From: an uncultured Mycoplasmatota bacterium
GTDB taxonomy: Bacteria; Bacillota_I; Bacilli_A; RF39; UBA660
Length of the DNA stretch: 64,000 nt
Assembly (NCBI GenBank): GCA_900544605.1
Contig: UQVP01000002.1
Span: 17,334 to 81,333 of the forward strand
Direction of reading: 5' to 3'
Shown: in pieces, positions 53,390 to 60,395 of the stretch
Numbering within the stretch: the stretch's first letter is position 1
Layout: each line of letters begins with the position of its first letter
Position numbers and translations under genes: made by a program
The notes under the pieces: generated by a model
The model's database searches: none
What the model was told of the DNA's origin: nothing
The model's input: the letters and a program-made list of their open reading frames with translations, nothing else

Positions 53390-53890
53390 ATGAAAATACA
53401 AACTGGATATCTATATCATATTAAAGATGAATTTTTTGATATAGTAAATGATGAAAATTTAATGACTAATCATGAGCGTGGCAAAAAACGACCAACTTAT
53501 TTTACTATAAAAGATAAAGATATATTATGGTTTATTCCACTTAGTAGTAAAGTAGATAAATATAAAAAGGTAGTCAGTAATAAAATAAAAAAATATGGTG
53601 TTTGTAATTCTATTCTTATCAGAGATATTTTAGGTAATGAATCAGCAATATTAATTCAAAATGCATTTCCTACATTAGAAAAATATATTGACCATGCTCA
53701 TATTCTAAATAATGGAAAACCAGCTAAAGTTATTAGTTCAACTTGTGATGAAATTTTGGAAAATTTTAATCAAATGTTAAAATTGAAAAAGAAAGGATTA
53801 AATTTTTTCTTTACTGACATTGATAAAATTAAAAAACAAATGTTAGATGAGTTAAACAAAGAAAACTATATAGTGAATGGTAATAATTAG
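53390..53890 (+). CDS. cptN: Type III toxin endoribonuclease (ToxN/AbiQ superfamily, CptN-like)
   Basis: 166 residues. GYLYHIKDEFFDIVND, KKRPTYFTIKDKDILWFIPLSS, ESAILIQNAFPTLEKYIDH and KVISST match CptN toxins, which cut RNA and are held inactive in a complex with folded antitoxin RNA units. The K/S residues of WFIPLSSKVDKYKK correspond to the ToxN active-site region. SD AAAGGAG precedes ATG 53390. Known type III systems stabilise DNA or abort phage infection. Confidence 0.9.
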   Translation: MKIQTGYLYHIKDEFFDIVNDENLMTNHERGKKRPTYFTIKDKDILWFIPLSSKVDKYKKVVSNKIKKYGVCNSILIRDILGNESAILIQNAFPTLEKYIDHAHILNNGKPAKVISSTCDEILENFNQMLKLKKKGLNFFFTDIDKIKKQMLDELNKENYIVNGNN

Positions 53891-53912
53891 CCACTTCATT
53901 ATATAGTTTTTA
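53863..53912. terminator. Bidirectional terminator between cptN and alkD-like gene
   Basis: AAAACTATATAGTGAATGG pairs with CCACTTCATTATATAGTTTT with one bulge or mismatch. It includes the ends of both genes. Confidence 0.85.
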
Positions 53913-54612
53913 AGTTTTTAATTAATTTTTTCTTCTCTTTTGTAATGCGATATGATTCATTTGCTTTCTTAATAGTTAAATTAGTAACGTTTTTACTTAT
54001 TTTACTGCTTTTTAAGAGACTTAACACTTTATCTTGATAATTTATATAGGCTGTTGCTAAAAGCCAAGCCATAGCCATTTCTACGTAATATTCATTAGTA
54101 TTAATACTGCTTATAGTTTTTAAAACATCATCAATATATTCATCGCATAAAAAGTAATCTAAAAACATAACAATTACAAATCTTTGAATCCATATATTAT
54201 TACTATTAACTTTATTCTTTAAATAATTAAATCCTATTTCTTTATTCTTTTTAAATATTTTTAAATTAGCGCAAGTTAAATCACAAGTTGCCCAGTTATC
54301 AATATTTACTAAAAAATTATTAGTGAGATTTAAAATAATATTAAAATCTATTTTTAAATATCCTAGTAATAATCCATATATCGTTTTTTCTTCATATGTT
54401 TTTAAAGTGTTTAATTTAATAAATTCAATATAATTAGTTTTACTAACTTGTTTTGCGATATCTTTTAATATTGGTGCTCTAACACCAATAAAATTTATAC
54501 GATTATCTTTTAATAATCTATAATGAAATTCACGATATTTTAAATCTTTATTAACGTCTAAATAATCTAAAAATTTTTGATAATTTTCTTTGTTCCAATT
54601 ATATTCAAACAT
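53899..54612 (-). CDS. DNA alkylation repair protein (AlkD family)
   Basis: 237 residues of HEAT-like helical repeats. KYREFHYRLL, IGVRAPILKDIAKQ, DNWATCDLTCANLKI (the W/D active-site segment) and EYYVEMAMAWLLATAYI are AlkD motifs. The enzyme removes alkylated purines without base flipping. SD AAGGAG precedes the start. xerD lies just upstream in the same direction with a 3-bp gap. Confidence 0.9.
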   Translation of the reverse strand: MFEYNWNKENYQKFLDYLDVNKDLKYREFHYRLLKDNRINFIGVRAPILKDIAKQVSKTNYIEFIKLNTLKTYEEKTIYGLLLGYLKIDFNIILNLTNNFLVNIDNWATCDLTCANLKIFKKNKEIGFNYLKNKVNSNNIWIQRFVIVMFLDYFLCDEYIDDVLKTISSINTNEYYVEMAMAWLLATAYINYQDKVLSLLKSSKISKNVTNLTIKKANESYRITKEKKKLIKNLKTI

Positions 54613-54615
54613 TAT

Positions 54616-55512
54616 TTACTCCTTACTATGCGGATGAGAACTATTATAGTTATCTTTTAAATGTTCGCTTGATACATGAGTATATATTTGTGTAGTAGAT
54701 AAATTAGAATGTCCTAACATTTCCTGAATACTTCTAAGATCAGCACCATAATCAAGTAAATGTGTTGCAAAAGAATGTCTTAGAGTATGGGGAGAAATAG
54801 GTGTTTTTATATTTTTTTCTGCCGCCAACTTTTTAATTATTTTAAAGAATCCTTGTCTTGTCATAACGTTACCATGATTATTAATAAAAACATAATTATT
54901 AACGCCTTTTTTTAACATACTGCCACGATATTCATTAATATATTTTTCAACATAATAAAGGGCATAATCACTAATAGGTATAATTCTCTCTTTATTTCCC
55001 TTCCCTATTGTTTTTAATGTACAATTTTCTAAATCAATATTACTTAATTCTAAATTAACGAGTTCACTAACACGTAGCCCTGTTGAATATAAAAGTTCAA
55101 GCATGGCTTTGTTGCGATAGCTATAGCAGTCAGTTAAATCTATGTCTAAAAGTTTTTCTACTTCTTCTTTTGAAAGTACGGTAGGTAGTTTTTTTCTTAA
55201 TTTTGGCAGTTCTAAAAACTCTGTTGGATTTCTTTCAATTATTTTTAGAGTTAAAAGAAATTTATAGAATGTTCTAATAACTGAAACATTATGCGCTAAA
55301 GTGCGTTCTGAAGTTTCACCTTTTTTTATATAAGCTAAATAGTCTTTTATATCACTATTTTTTATATCTTTAACTTTAATGTTTTTTTCTTTAAAAAAAT
55401 CTAGATATCCTTTTATTTCGGTTCGATAAGACTCAACCGTTAAATCACTATATCTTTTATCAATTTTTAAATAATCACAAAAATCATTTAAAATATCTTC
55501 ATATTCATCCAT
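54616..55512 (-). CDS. xerD: Site-specific tyrosine recombinase (XerC/XerD)
   Basis: 298 residues. An N-terminal SAM-like domain (FCDYLKIDKRYSDLTVESYR) is followed by the catalytic domain with Arg in STGLRVSELVNL, Lys in GKGNKERIIP, HTLRHSFATHLL (H-x-x-R), GHSNLSTTQIYTHV (His and nucleophilic Tyr). Full length and intact, it is most likely the chromosome-dimer resolvase, not an island integrase. The start at 55512 follows GGTGA; GTG 55524 overlaps the SD. Confidence 0.93.
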   Translation of the reverse strand: MDEYEDILNDFCDYLKIDKRYSDLTVESYRTEIKGYLDFFKEKNIKVKDIKNSDIKDYLAYIKKGETSERTLAHNVSVIRTFYKFLLTLKIIERNPTEFLELPKLRKKLPTVLSKEEVEKLLDIDLTDCYSYRNKAMLELLYSTGLRVSELVNLELSNIDLENCTLKTIGKGNKERIIPISDYALYYVEKYINEYRGSMLKKGVNNYVFINNHGNVMTRQGFFKIIKKLAAEKNIKTPISPHTLRHSFATHLLDYGADLRSIQEMLGHSNLSTTQIYTHVSSEHLKDNYNSSHPHSKE

Positions 55513-55588
55513 ATCATTCACCACTATTATTGTACTCTTTTATTTTAATAAATTCAAATTATGTGTTAAAATATTAGTGGTGATAAAA

Positions 55589-56809
55589 ATGAATGAGCCT
55601 TTAGCAATAAAAATGAGACCTAAATGTTTAAATGACGTTGTTGGTCAAAAACATTTAATTGGCGATAATAAAATTATTAGAAATATGGTAAATAATAAAA
55701 GACTATTTTCTATGATATTGTATGGAAAACCTGGCATTGGTAAAACAACTATTGCAACTGCAATTGTAGAAGAGCTTGGTTTAAGATATAGGATGTTAAA
55801 CGCTGTCATTAATAATAAAAAAGACTTTGATGTTGTGGTTGAAGAAGCTAAAATGTTTGGTGGAATGGTTGTTATTATGGATGAAATTCATCGTTTAAAT
55901 AAAGATAAACAGGATTTACTTCTTCCATACCTAGAAAGTGGTTTAATTACTTTAATTGGAATGACTACTTCTAATCCTTATCATAAAATTAATCCAGCCA
56001 TTAGAAGTAGATGTCAAATATTTGAACTTCATGAACTAGATATAAATGATATTATTGAAGCTTTAAATAAAGTTCCTAAAACAGACTATTTAAAAGATAT
56101 TAAAATAAATAAAAAAACAATTGAATATATTGCTAATTTATCTAGTGGAGATTTAAGATATGCCTATAATTTGCTTGAAATGGCTTACTACTCTACTTCT
56201 GATTTTAATGTTACTATTGATGTTATAAAGAATATTAATAGTAAACCAGTATTTTTTCATGACAAAAATGAAGATGGGCATTATGATGTTATTAGTGCAT
56301 TTCAAAAAAGTATCAGAGGTAGTGATGTTAATGCGGCGTTACATTATTTAGCTAGACTTATCGAAGCAGAAGATTTAGATATTATTTACCGTAGAATGAG
56401 TGTTATAGCTTACGAAGATATTGGCCTTGCTAATCCAAGCATGGGTCCTAAGGTAGATGCTTGTATTAATGCCTGTGAAAGATTAGGACTTCCAGAAGCG
56501 AGAATTCCTCTTGCTGCAACGGTTATAGAACTTGCTTTATCTCCTAAATCTAATAGTGCTGAAATGGCTATAGAAGCAGCTTTAAACGATATTAGAAGTG
56601 GTAATACAGGCAACGTGCCAAATCATATTAAAACTAACTCTAAAGACTATTTATATCCTCATTCTTATCCAAATGATTGGGTAAAACAACAATATTTACC
56701 TGATCAAATAAAGGATAGAAAATATTATCTACCTAAGACAACAAGCAAGTATGAAGAATCCTTAAAAAGTGTTTATGATAAATTAACTTCAAAACAAAAA
56801 AGTGACTAA
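55589..56809 (+). CDS. rarA: Replication-associated recombination protein A (RarA/MgsA)
   Basis: 406-residue AAA+ ATPase acting at stalled forks. LYGKPGIGKTTIATA (Walker A), MVVIMDEIHRLNKDKQD (Walker B), GMTTSNPYHKINPAIRSRCQ (sensor 1, Arg finger) and the C-terminal RLIEAEDLDIIYRRMSVIAY, NPSMGPKVDACINACERLG are typical. ATG 55589 has SD GGTGAT. Its promoter is back to back with that of xerD. Confidence 0.95.
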   Translation: MNEPLAIKMRPKCLNDVVGQKHLIGDNKIIRNMVNNKRLFSMILYGKPGIGKTTIATAIVEELGLRYRMLNAVINNKKDFDVVVEEAKMFGGMVVIMDEIHRLNKDKQDLLLPYLESGLITLIGMTTSNPYHKINPAIRSRCQIFELHELDINDIIEALNKVPKTDYLKDIKINKKTIEYIANLSSGDLRYAYNLLEMAYYSTSDFNVTIDVIKNINSKPVFFHDKNEDGHYDVISAFQKSIRGSDVNAALHYLARLIEAEDLDIIYRRMSVIAYEDIGLANPSMGPKVDACINACERLGLPEARIPLAATVIELALSPKSNSAEMAIEAALNDIRSGNTGNVPNHIKTNSKDYLYPHSYPNDWVKQQYLPDQIKDRKYYLPKTTSKYEESLKSVYDKLTSKQKSD

Positions 56810-56823
56810 AAAATCACTTTTAA
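56797..56823. terminator. Bidirectional terminator between rarA and holA
   Basis: AAAAAGTGA / TCACTTTTT stem, overlapping the TAA of rarA. Confidence 0.88.
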
Positions 56824-57758
56824 ATACTTAAAATAAACATTTCTAATCCTAATGAAGATTCTATATTTCCAATTTTAATATCATAATCTAAATCTGCAAG
56901 TTTTTCTAAATAATCTAATAAAGTATCAGAATTGTAATTTATTGCTTTTTTAAGTGCTAATTTTATACGATAAGGATGAATTCCAATCATGGTTGCAATA
57001 TCATTACCACTATACCCTTGTTTATATAATTCTTTAGCTTGATATATAATTCTAAACTGATTAGCAAGTATCACAAGTATTTTTATTGGTTCTTCCCCAT
57101 TTATTAGCATCTCTTTATATATTTCTAAAGCTTTGTTTTTATTTTTATTAACAATTGTATCTACAAATCCAAAGATATCAATATCTATATTTTTACTAGT
57201 TAAATTTATTATATCTTCTTTAGTTATATTTTTATCTTCATCTTTATATATTTTTATTTTATTTACTTCTTGACTTAATATATCAAGATTGTTACCACAT
57301 CTATCTATCATAAATCTAATATCTTGAATACTTATGTTATAGCCTTCAAACATATTTTTTAAAATATCTGTTAAATCATTCTTTTGATTAAAATCTTTAA
57401 CTGTTCCAATTTTCTTTATTTCTTTTACTATTTTTTTTCTTTCATCTAGTTTCTCTGAATCAACTATAAAAATTATAATTGAATCTGGATTAACATTTTT
57501 AAAATAATCTAGAAATAATTCAGGATCATTTTCATTTTTAATACTTTTTCCTGTAAAAAGATAGCTATTATTTACAATAATGGCTTTTTTATCAGCAAAA
57601 AGGGATATTGTATTAGCGTCTTCAATTATATCTTTAAAATTATCTATCTCTAAATTATATTCACTAACGTTAATTTTTTCAATAGAATTTGCATTTAATA
57701 TTTTATCTATTTCCTTTTTTATTAAATAGTTTTCTGTTCCATATAGTAAATAAAGCAT
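56820..57758 (-). CDS. holA: DNA polymerase III delta subunit
   Basis: 312-residue clamp-loader subunit. LYLLYGTENYLIKKEIDKIL, DKKAIIVNNSYLF, CGNNLDILSQEVNKI, DIDIFGFVDTIVNKNKNKAL and PIKILVILANQFRIIYQAKEL follow the HolA pattern. The start at 57758 is chosen because GGAGAG then sits 6 nt upstream; ATG 57764 touches it. Confidence 0.93.
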   Translation of the reverse strand: MLYLLYGTENYLIKKEIDKILNANSIEKINVSEYNLEIDNFKDIIEDANTISLFADKKAIIVNNSYLFTGKSIKNENDPELFLDYFKNVNPDSIIIFIVDSEKLDERKKIVKEIKKIGTVKDFNQKNDLTDILKNMFEGYNISIQDIRFMIDRCGNNLDILSQEVNKIKIYKDEDKNITKEDIINLTSKNIDIDIFGFVDTIVNKNKNKALEIYKEMLINGEEPIKILVILANQFRIIYQAKELYKQGYSGNDIATMIGIHPYRIKLALKKAINYNSDTLLDYLEKLADLDYDIKIGNIESSLGLEMFILSI

Positions 57759-57875
57759 ATACATCTCTCCAAATTCTACTCATTTATTATATCAGAAAAA
57801 TAGAGGAATTAAAACTAGTTTTCAATTATTTAATTTTATATATTATAAACGTTACAAATTTTTAAAATTACTCAT

Positions 57876-57904
57876 TTGTATTAAAATTTTTACTTTGTTA
57901 TAAG
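57876..57904 (+). promoter_or_regulatory. Promoter of type I toxin mRNA 1
   Basis: TTGTAT, a 17-bp spacer and TATAAG (57899-57904). The predicted 5' end is G57911. Confidence 0.65.
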
Positions 57905-57910
57905 GCATTT

Positions 57911-58153
57911 GGATACATTTGAAATATATCAGGTGCCTTCCCTTTCTTTATTGTTATTAATATGGAAAGGTGGTGGTCTTTATGACAAAAAGAGAATATT
58001 CTTTATTTATCATAATTCTACTATTACTTTTTATAGTAATCATTTTACTATTAAAATAATAAAAGCATCTGATTTCAACAAACGTTGATTTCAGATGCAT
58101 AACCCTTAAGGGACTGCATTTGATTCAGCCTTCAAATGTATCCTTTTTATTTT
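57911..58153 (+). ncRNA. Structured toxin mRNA 1 with end-to-end pairing
   Basis: The predicted 5' end GGATACATTTGAA (57911-57923) is perfectly complementary to TTCAAATGTATCC (58131-58143), just before TTTTTATTTT at the 3' end. CCTTTC (57941-57946) can pair with GAAAGG (57965-57970) and hide the SD. A 7-codon ORF (57962-57985) overlaps the toxin ATG as ATGA. Confidence 0.75.
57982..58059 (+). CDS. Type I toxin-like hydrophobic peptide 1 (25 aa)
   Basis: It begins MTKREYSLFIIILLLLF and ends in LLK: a charged N-cap, one transmembrane helix and a terminal Lys. SD AAAGGTGG lies upstream. A near-identical paralogue (MTSREKFLHIII start, LLFK end) sits 376 bp downstream with the same flanking layout. 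Size, helix, sequestered SD and convergent antisense RNA fit membrane toxins of type I systems; it does not match Fst or TxpA motifs that I know. Confidence 0.78.
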   Translation: MTKREYSLFIIILLLLFIVIILLLK

Positions 58154-58172
58154 ATGAGAAATATCTCATCTG
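58055..58172 (-). ncRNA. Antisense antitoxin RNA 1
   Basis: Minus-strand promoter TTGAAA (58201-58206), a 17-bp spacer and TAGAAT (58178-58183). The ~115-nt RNA begins with hairpin ATGAGA/TCTCAT (58154-58169). It ends in GCATCTG...CAGATGC (58065-58098) with a TTTTATTATTTT tail on the minus strand, just past the toxin stop. It is fully complementary to the 3' UTR of toxin mRNA 1. Confidence 0.78.
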
Positions 58173-58263
58173 TATACATTCTAACATATTTATTTTTTTC
58201 TTTCAAGTGTATGTTTTTATAAAATTTGTATTTAAATTAACTATAATTTAAAAATTCATGCAT

Positions 58264-58292
58264 TTGTATTCGTTATATTATTTTATTATAAT
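58264..58292 (+). promoter_or_regulatory. Promoter of type I toxin mRNA 2
   Basis: TTGTAT, a 17-bp spacer and perfect TATAAT (58287-58292). The -35 and spacing are the same as in locus 1. Predicted start is G58299. Confidence 0.75.
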
Positions 58293-58298
58293 GTTCAT

Positions 58299-58527
58299 GG
58301 ATATATTTAATTAGCGTTAGGTGCACTCCTTTTTAACAAAAAAAGGAGGTGATTCTTATGACTAGCAGAGAAAAATTTCTCCATATCATAATTATTCTCC
58401 TATTTATTCTGGTATTTATTTTACTGTTTAAATAGAAAAGCACACTAACGCTTCGTCTGGAGCATTAGTGTGACACAACAAAGAGTGTACCTAACCACAC
58501 GAAAGTTAAGTATATCCTTTTTATTTT
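58299..58527 (+). ncRNA. Structured toxin mRNA 2 with end-to-end pairing
   Basis: The predicted 5' end GGATATATTTAA (58299-58310) pairs with TTAAGTATATCC (58506-58517), one G-U, before TTTTTATTTT. GTTAGGTGCACTC (58316-58328) pairs with GAGTGTACCTAAC (58483-58495), one G-U. CTCCTTTTT (58326-58334) is a perfect 9-bp complement of AAAAAGGAG (58340-58348), hiding the SD. Confidence 0.8.
58358..58435 (+). CDS. Type I toxin-like hydrophobic peptide 2 (25 aa)
   Basis: It starts MTSREKFLHIIIILLFIL and ends LLFK; same length as peptide 1, the same M-T-x-R-E start and one membrane helix. SD AAAGGAGGTG is strong but lies in a 9-bp hairpin. It is a paralogue of the peptide at 57982, and both lie between holA and the exporter operon. 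A toxin role is inferred from architecture. Confidence 0.8.
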   Translation: MTSREKFLHIIIILLFILVFILLFK

Positions 58528-58546
58528 ATGAAGAAACCTTCATCTA
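58430..58546 (-). ncRNA. Antisense antitoxin RNA 2
   Basis: Minus-strand promoter TTTACA (58575-58580), a 17-bp spacer and TATTAT (58552-58557). The RNA begins with hairpin ATGAAG/CTTCAT (58528-58543), the same position and 4-nt loop as in RNA 1 but with swapped bases. It ends in CACACTAA...TTAGTGTG (58441-58472) with a T-rich minus-strand tail. Confidence 0.8.
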
Positions 58547-58583
58547 TATACATAATAACATTTTTTTATATAAATGTAAAGAT

Positions 58584-60395
58584 TTATACTTCTTCAAATT
58601 GTGAGTTATATAATTTAGCATAGAACCCATCTTTTTTTAATAATTGTTTATGTGTTCCTTGTTCTACAATATCACCATCATTCATAACTAGTATTAAATC
58701 AGCATTTTTAATTGTAGATAAACGGTGCGCAATTATAAAGCAAGTTCTACCTTCCATAAGTTTATCCATAGCTTCTTGAATAAGTATCTCGGTACGTGTA
58801 TCAACACTACTTGTAGCTTCATCAAGAATTAATATTTTTGGATCGGCTAAAATAACACGGGCAATAGTAAGAAGTTGTTTTTGTCCTCCTGATATATTAT
58901 CTGCTTCTTCGTTTAATACCATATTGTAATTATCAGGAAGTGTTTTAATGAAGTGATCAACACTAGCAGCTTTACAAGCTTCTTTAACTTCGTTATCAGT
59001 AGCATTTAATTTACCATAACGTACGTTGTCAGCAATAGTTCCATTAAATAACCAAGTATCCTGTAAAACCATTCCAAATAAACTTCTAACATCACTACGA
59101 TTATATTCTTTAATGTCTTTTCCATCAATTAAGATAGAACCTTTATTTAATTCATAAAATCTCATAAGAAGTTTTACTATAGTTGTTTTTCCAGCACCGG
59201 TAGGACCAACAATAGCTATTTTTTGTCCAGCTTTTACTTTGGCATTAAAATCATTAATAATAATTTTATTTTTATTGTATCCAAAATTAACATTTTTAAA
59301 TTCGATATTAGTTTTAATTTTATTAATATCTAAATGTTTTCCTTCACTTACTTCTTCTTCTAAATCCAAGAAGTTAAATACTCTCTCTGCGGACGCTACA
59401 GCAGACTGAACATTATTCATAACTTGAGCAAGTTGAGCAAGTTGGTTAGTAAATGTTCTTACATATTGTGTAAATGATAAGATATCTCCTACTTTAATAC
59501 GATCTTTAATAACCATATATCCACCAAGAATACTTATAACTACATAACCAATATTACCAATAAAACTCATTATTGGATGCATAGTAGTAGATAAAAACTG
59601 ACTCTTCCAAGCACTATGATATAAAGTTTCATTTAATTCATTAAAAGTATCTATAGCTTTTTCTTCACCATTAAATGAAGATACAATATCATGGCCACCA
59701 TAGATTTCTTCAACATGACCATTGATATGTCCTAAATAATCTTGTTGTAGGGTAAAATACTTTTGACTTTTCTTAACTACACCATTTACCATAATCATGC
59801 ATATTGGAATGATTAATAAAGTAGCAATAGTCATTGGAATATTAATTGATATCATCATAATAAGAACACCAACAATTGTAGCTATACCAGATATAATTGT
59901 GGTTATTGATTGATTAATACTTTGTGACAACGTATCAATATCATTGGTTATAATAGAAAGAATTTCGCCATGTGTTTTACTATCAAAATATTTCATTGGT
60001 AATTTATTGATTTTTTTACTAAGATCACTTCTTAATTTATATGAAATATCATTTGATACTCTACTCATTATTAATCCTTGTAAACAAGAGAAAATAGAAC
60101 TAACTACATATATAATTATTAATATTAAGGTTATTTTACCAATATAATTAAAATTAATTGAACCTGTGTTAGTTATTTTTTTCATTAATCCTGAAAATAT
60201 CTCAGTTGTAATATTACCAAGAATTTTTGGACCTATTATAGTAAATATTGTTGAGCCAATAGCAAATAATATAACAAAAACAATTGAGAGTTTATATTGT
60301 TTTAAATAAGAAAGAATTTTATCTAAAGTACCTTTGAAATTTTCAGCACGTTCTACGGTTGCTCCAGGTCCTTTTGGTCCACCAAACTTAGGCAT
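58584..60395 (-). CDS. Heterodimeric ABC exporter subunit (catalytic-site half)
   Basis: 603 residues: six helices and one ATPase. VGPTGAGKTTIVKLL (Walker A), NISGGQKQLLTIARVIL (signature) and ILILDEATSSVDTRT (Walker B with catalytic Glu). It overlaps the upstream partner gene by 8 bp. The pair resembles YheH/YheI, BmrCD and LmrCD multidrug exporters. Confidence 0.92.
   Translation of the reverse strand: MPKFGGPKGPGATVERAENFKGTLDKILSYLKQYKLSIVFVILFAIGSTIFTIIGPKILGNITTEIFSGLMKKITNTGSINFNYIGKITLILIIIYVVSSIFSCLQGLIMSRVSNDISYKLRSDLSKKINKLPMKYFDSKTHGEILSIITNDIDTLSQSINQSITTIISGIATIVGVLIMMISINIPMTIATLLIIPICMIMVNGVVKKSQKYFTLQQDYLGHINGHVEEIYGGHDIVSSFNGEEKAIDTFNELNETLYHSAWKSQFLSTTMHPIMSFIGNIGYVVISILGGYMVIKDRIKVGDILSFTQYVRTFTNQLAQLAQVMNNVQSAVASAERVFNFLDLEEEVSEGKHLDINKIKTNIEFKNVNFGYNKNKIIINDFNAKVKAGQKIAIVGPTGAGKTTIVKLLMRFYELNKGSILIDGKDIKEYNRSDVRSLFGMVLQDTWLFNGTIADNVRYGKLNATDNEVKEACKAASVDHFIKTLPDNYNMVLNEEADNISGGQKQLLTIARVILADPKILILDEATSSVDTRTEILIQEAMDKLMEGRTCFIIAHRLSTIKNADLILVMNDGDIVEQGTHKQLLKKDGFYAKLYNSQFEEV

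Noticed and set aside
54616..55512. Integrase of the tRNA-Met island
   Set aside because: It is 28 kb away, intact, of XerD type and set among housekeeping repair genes.
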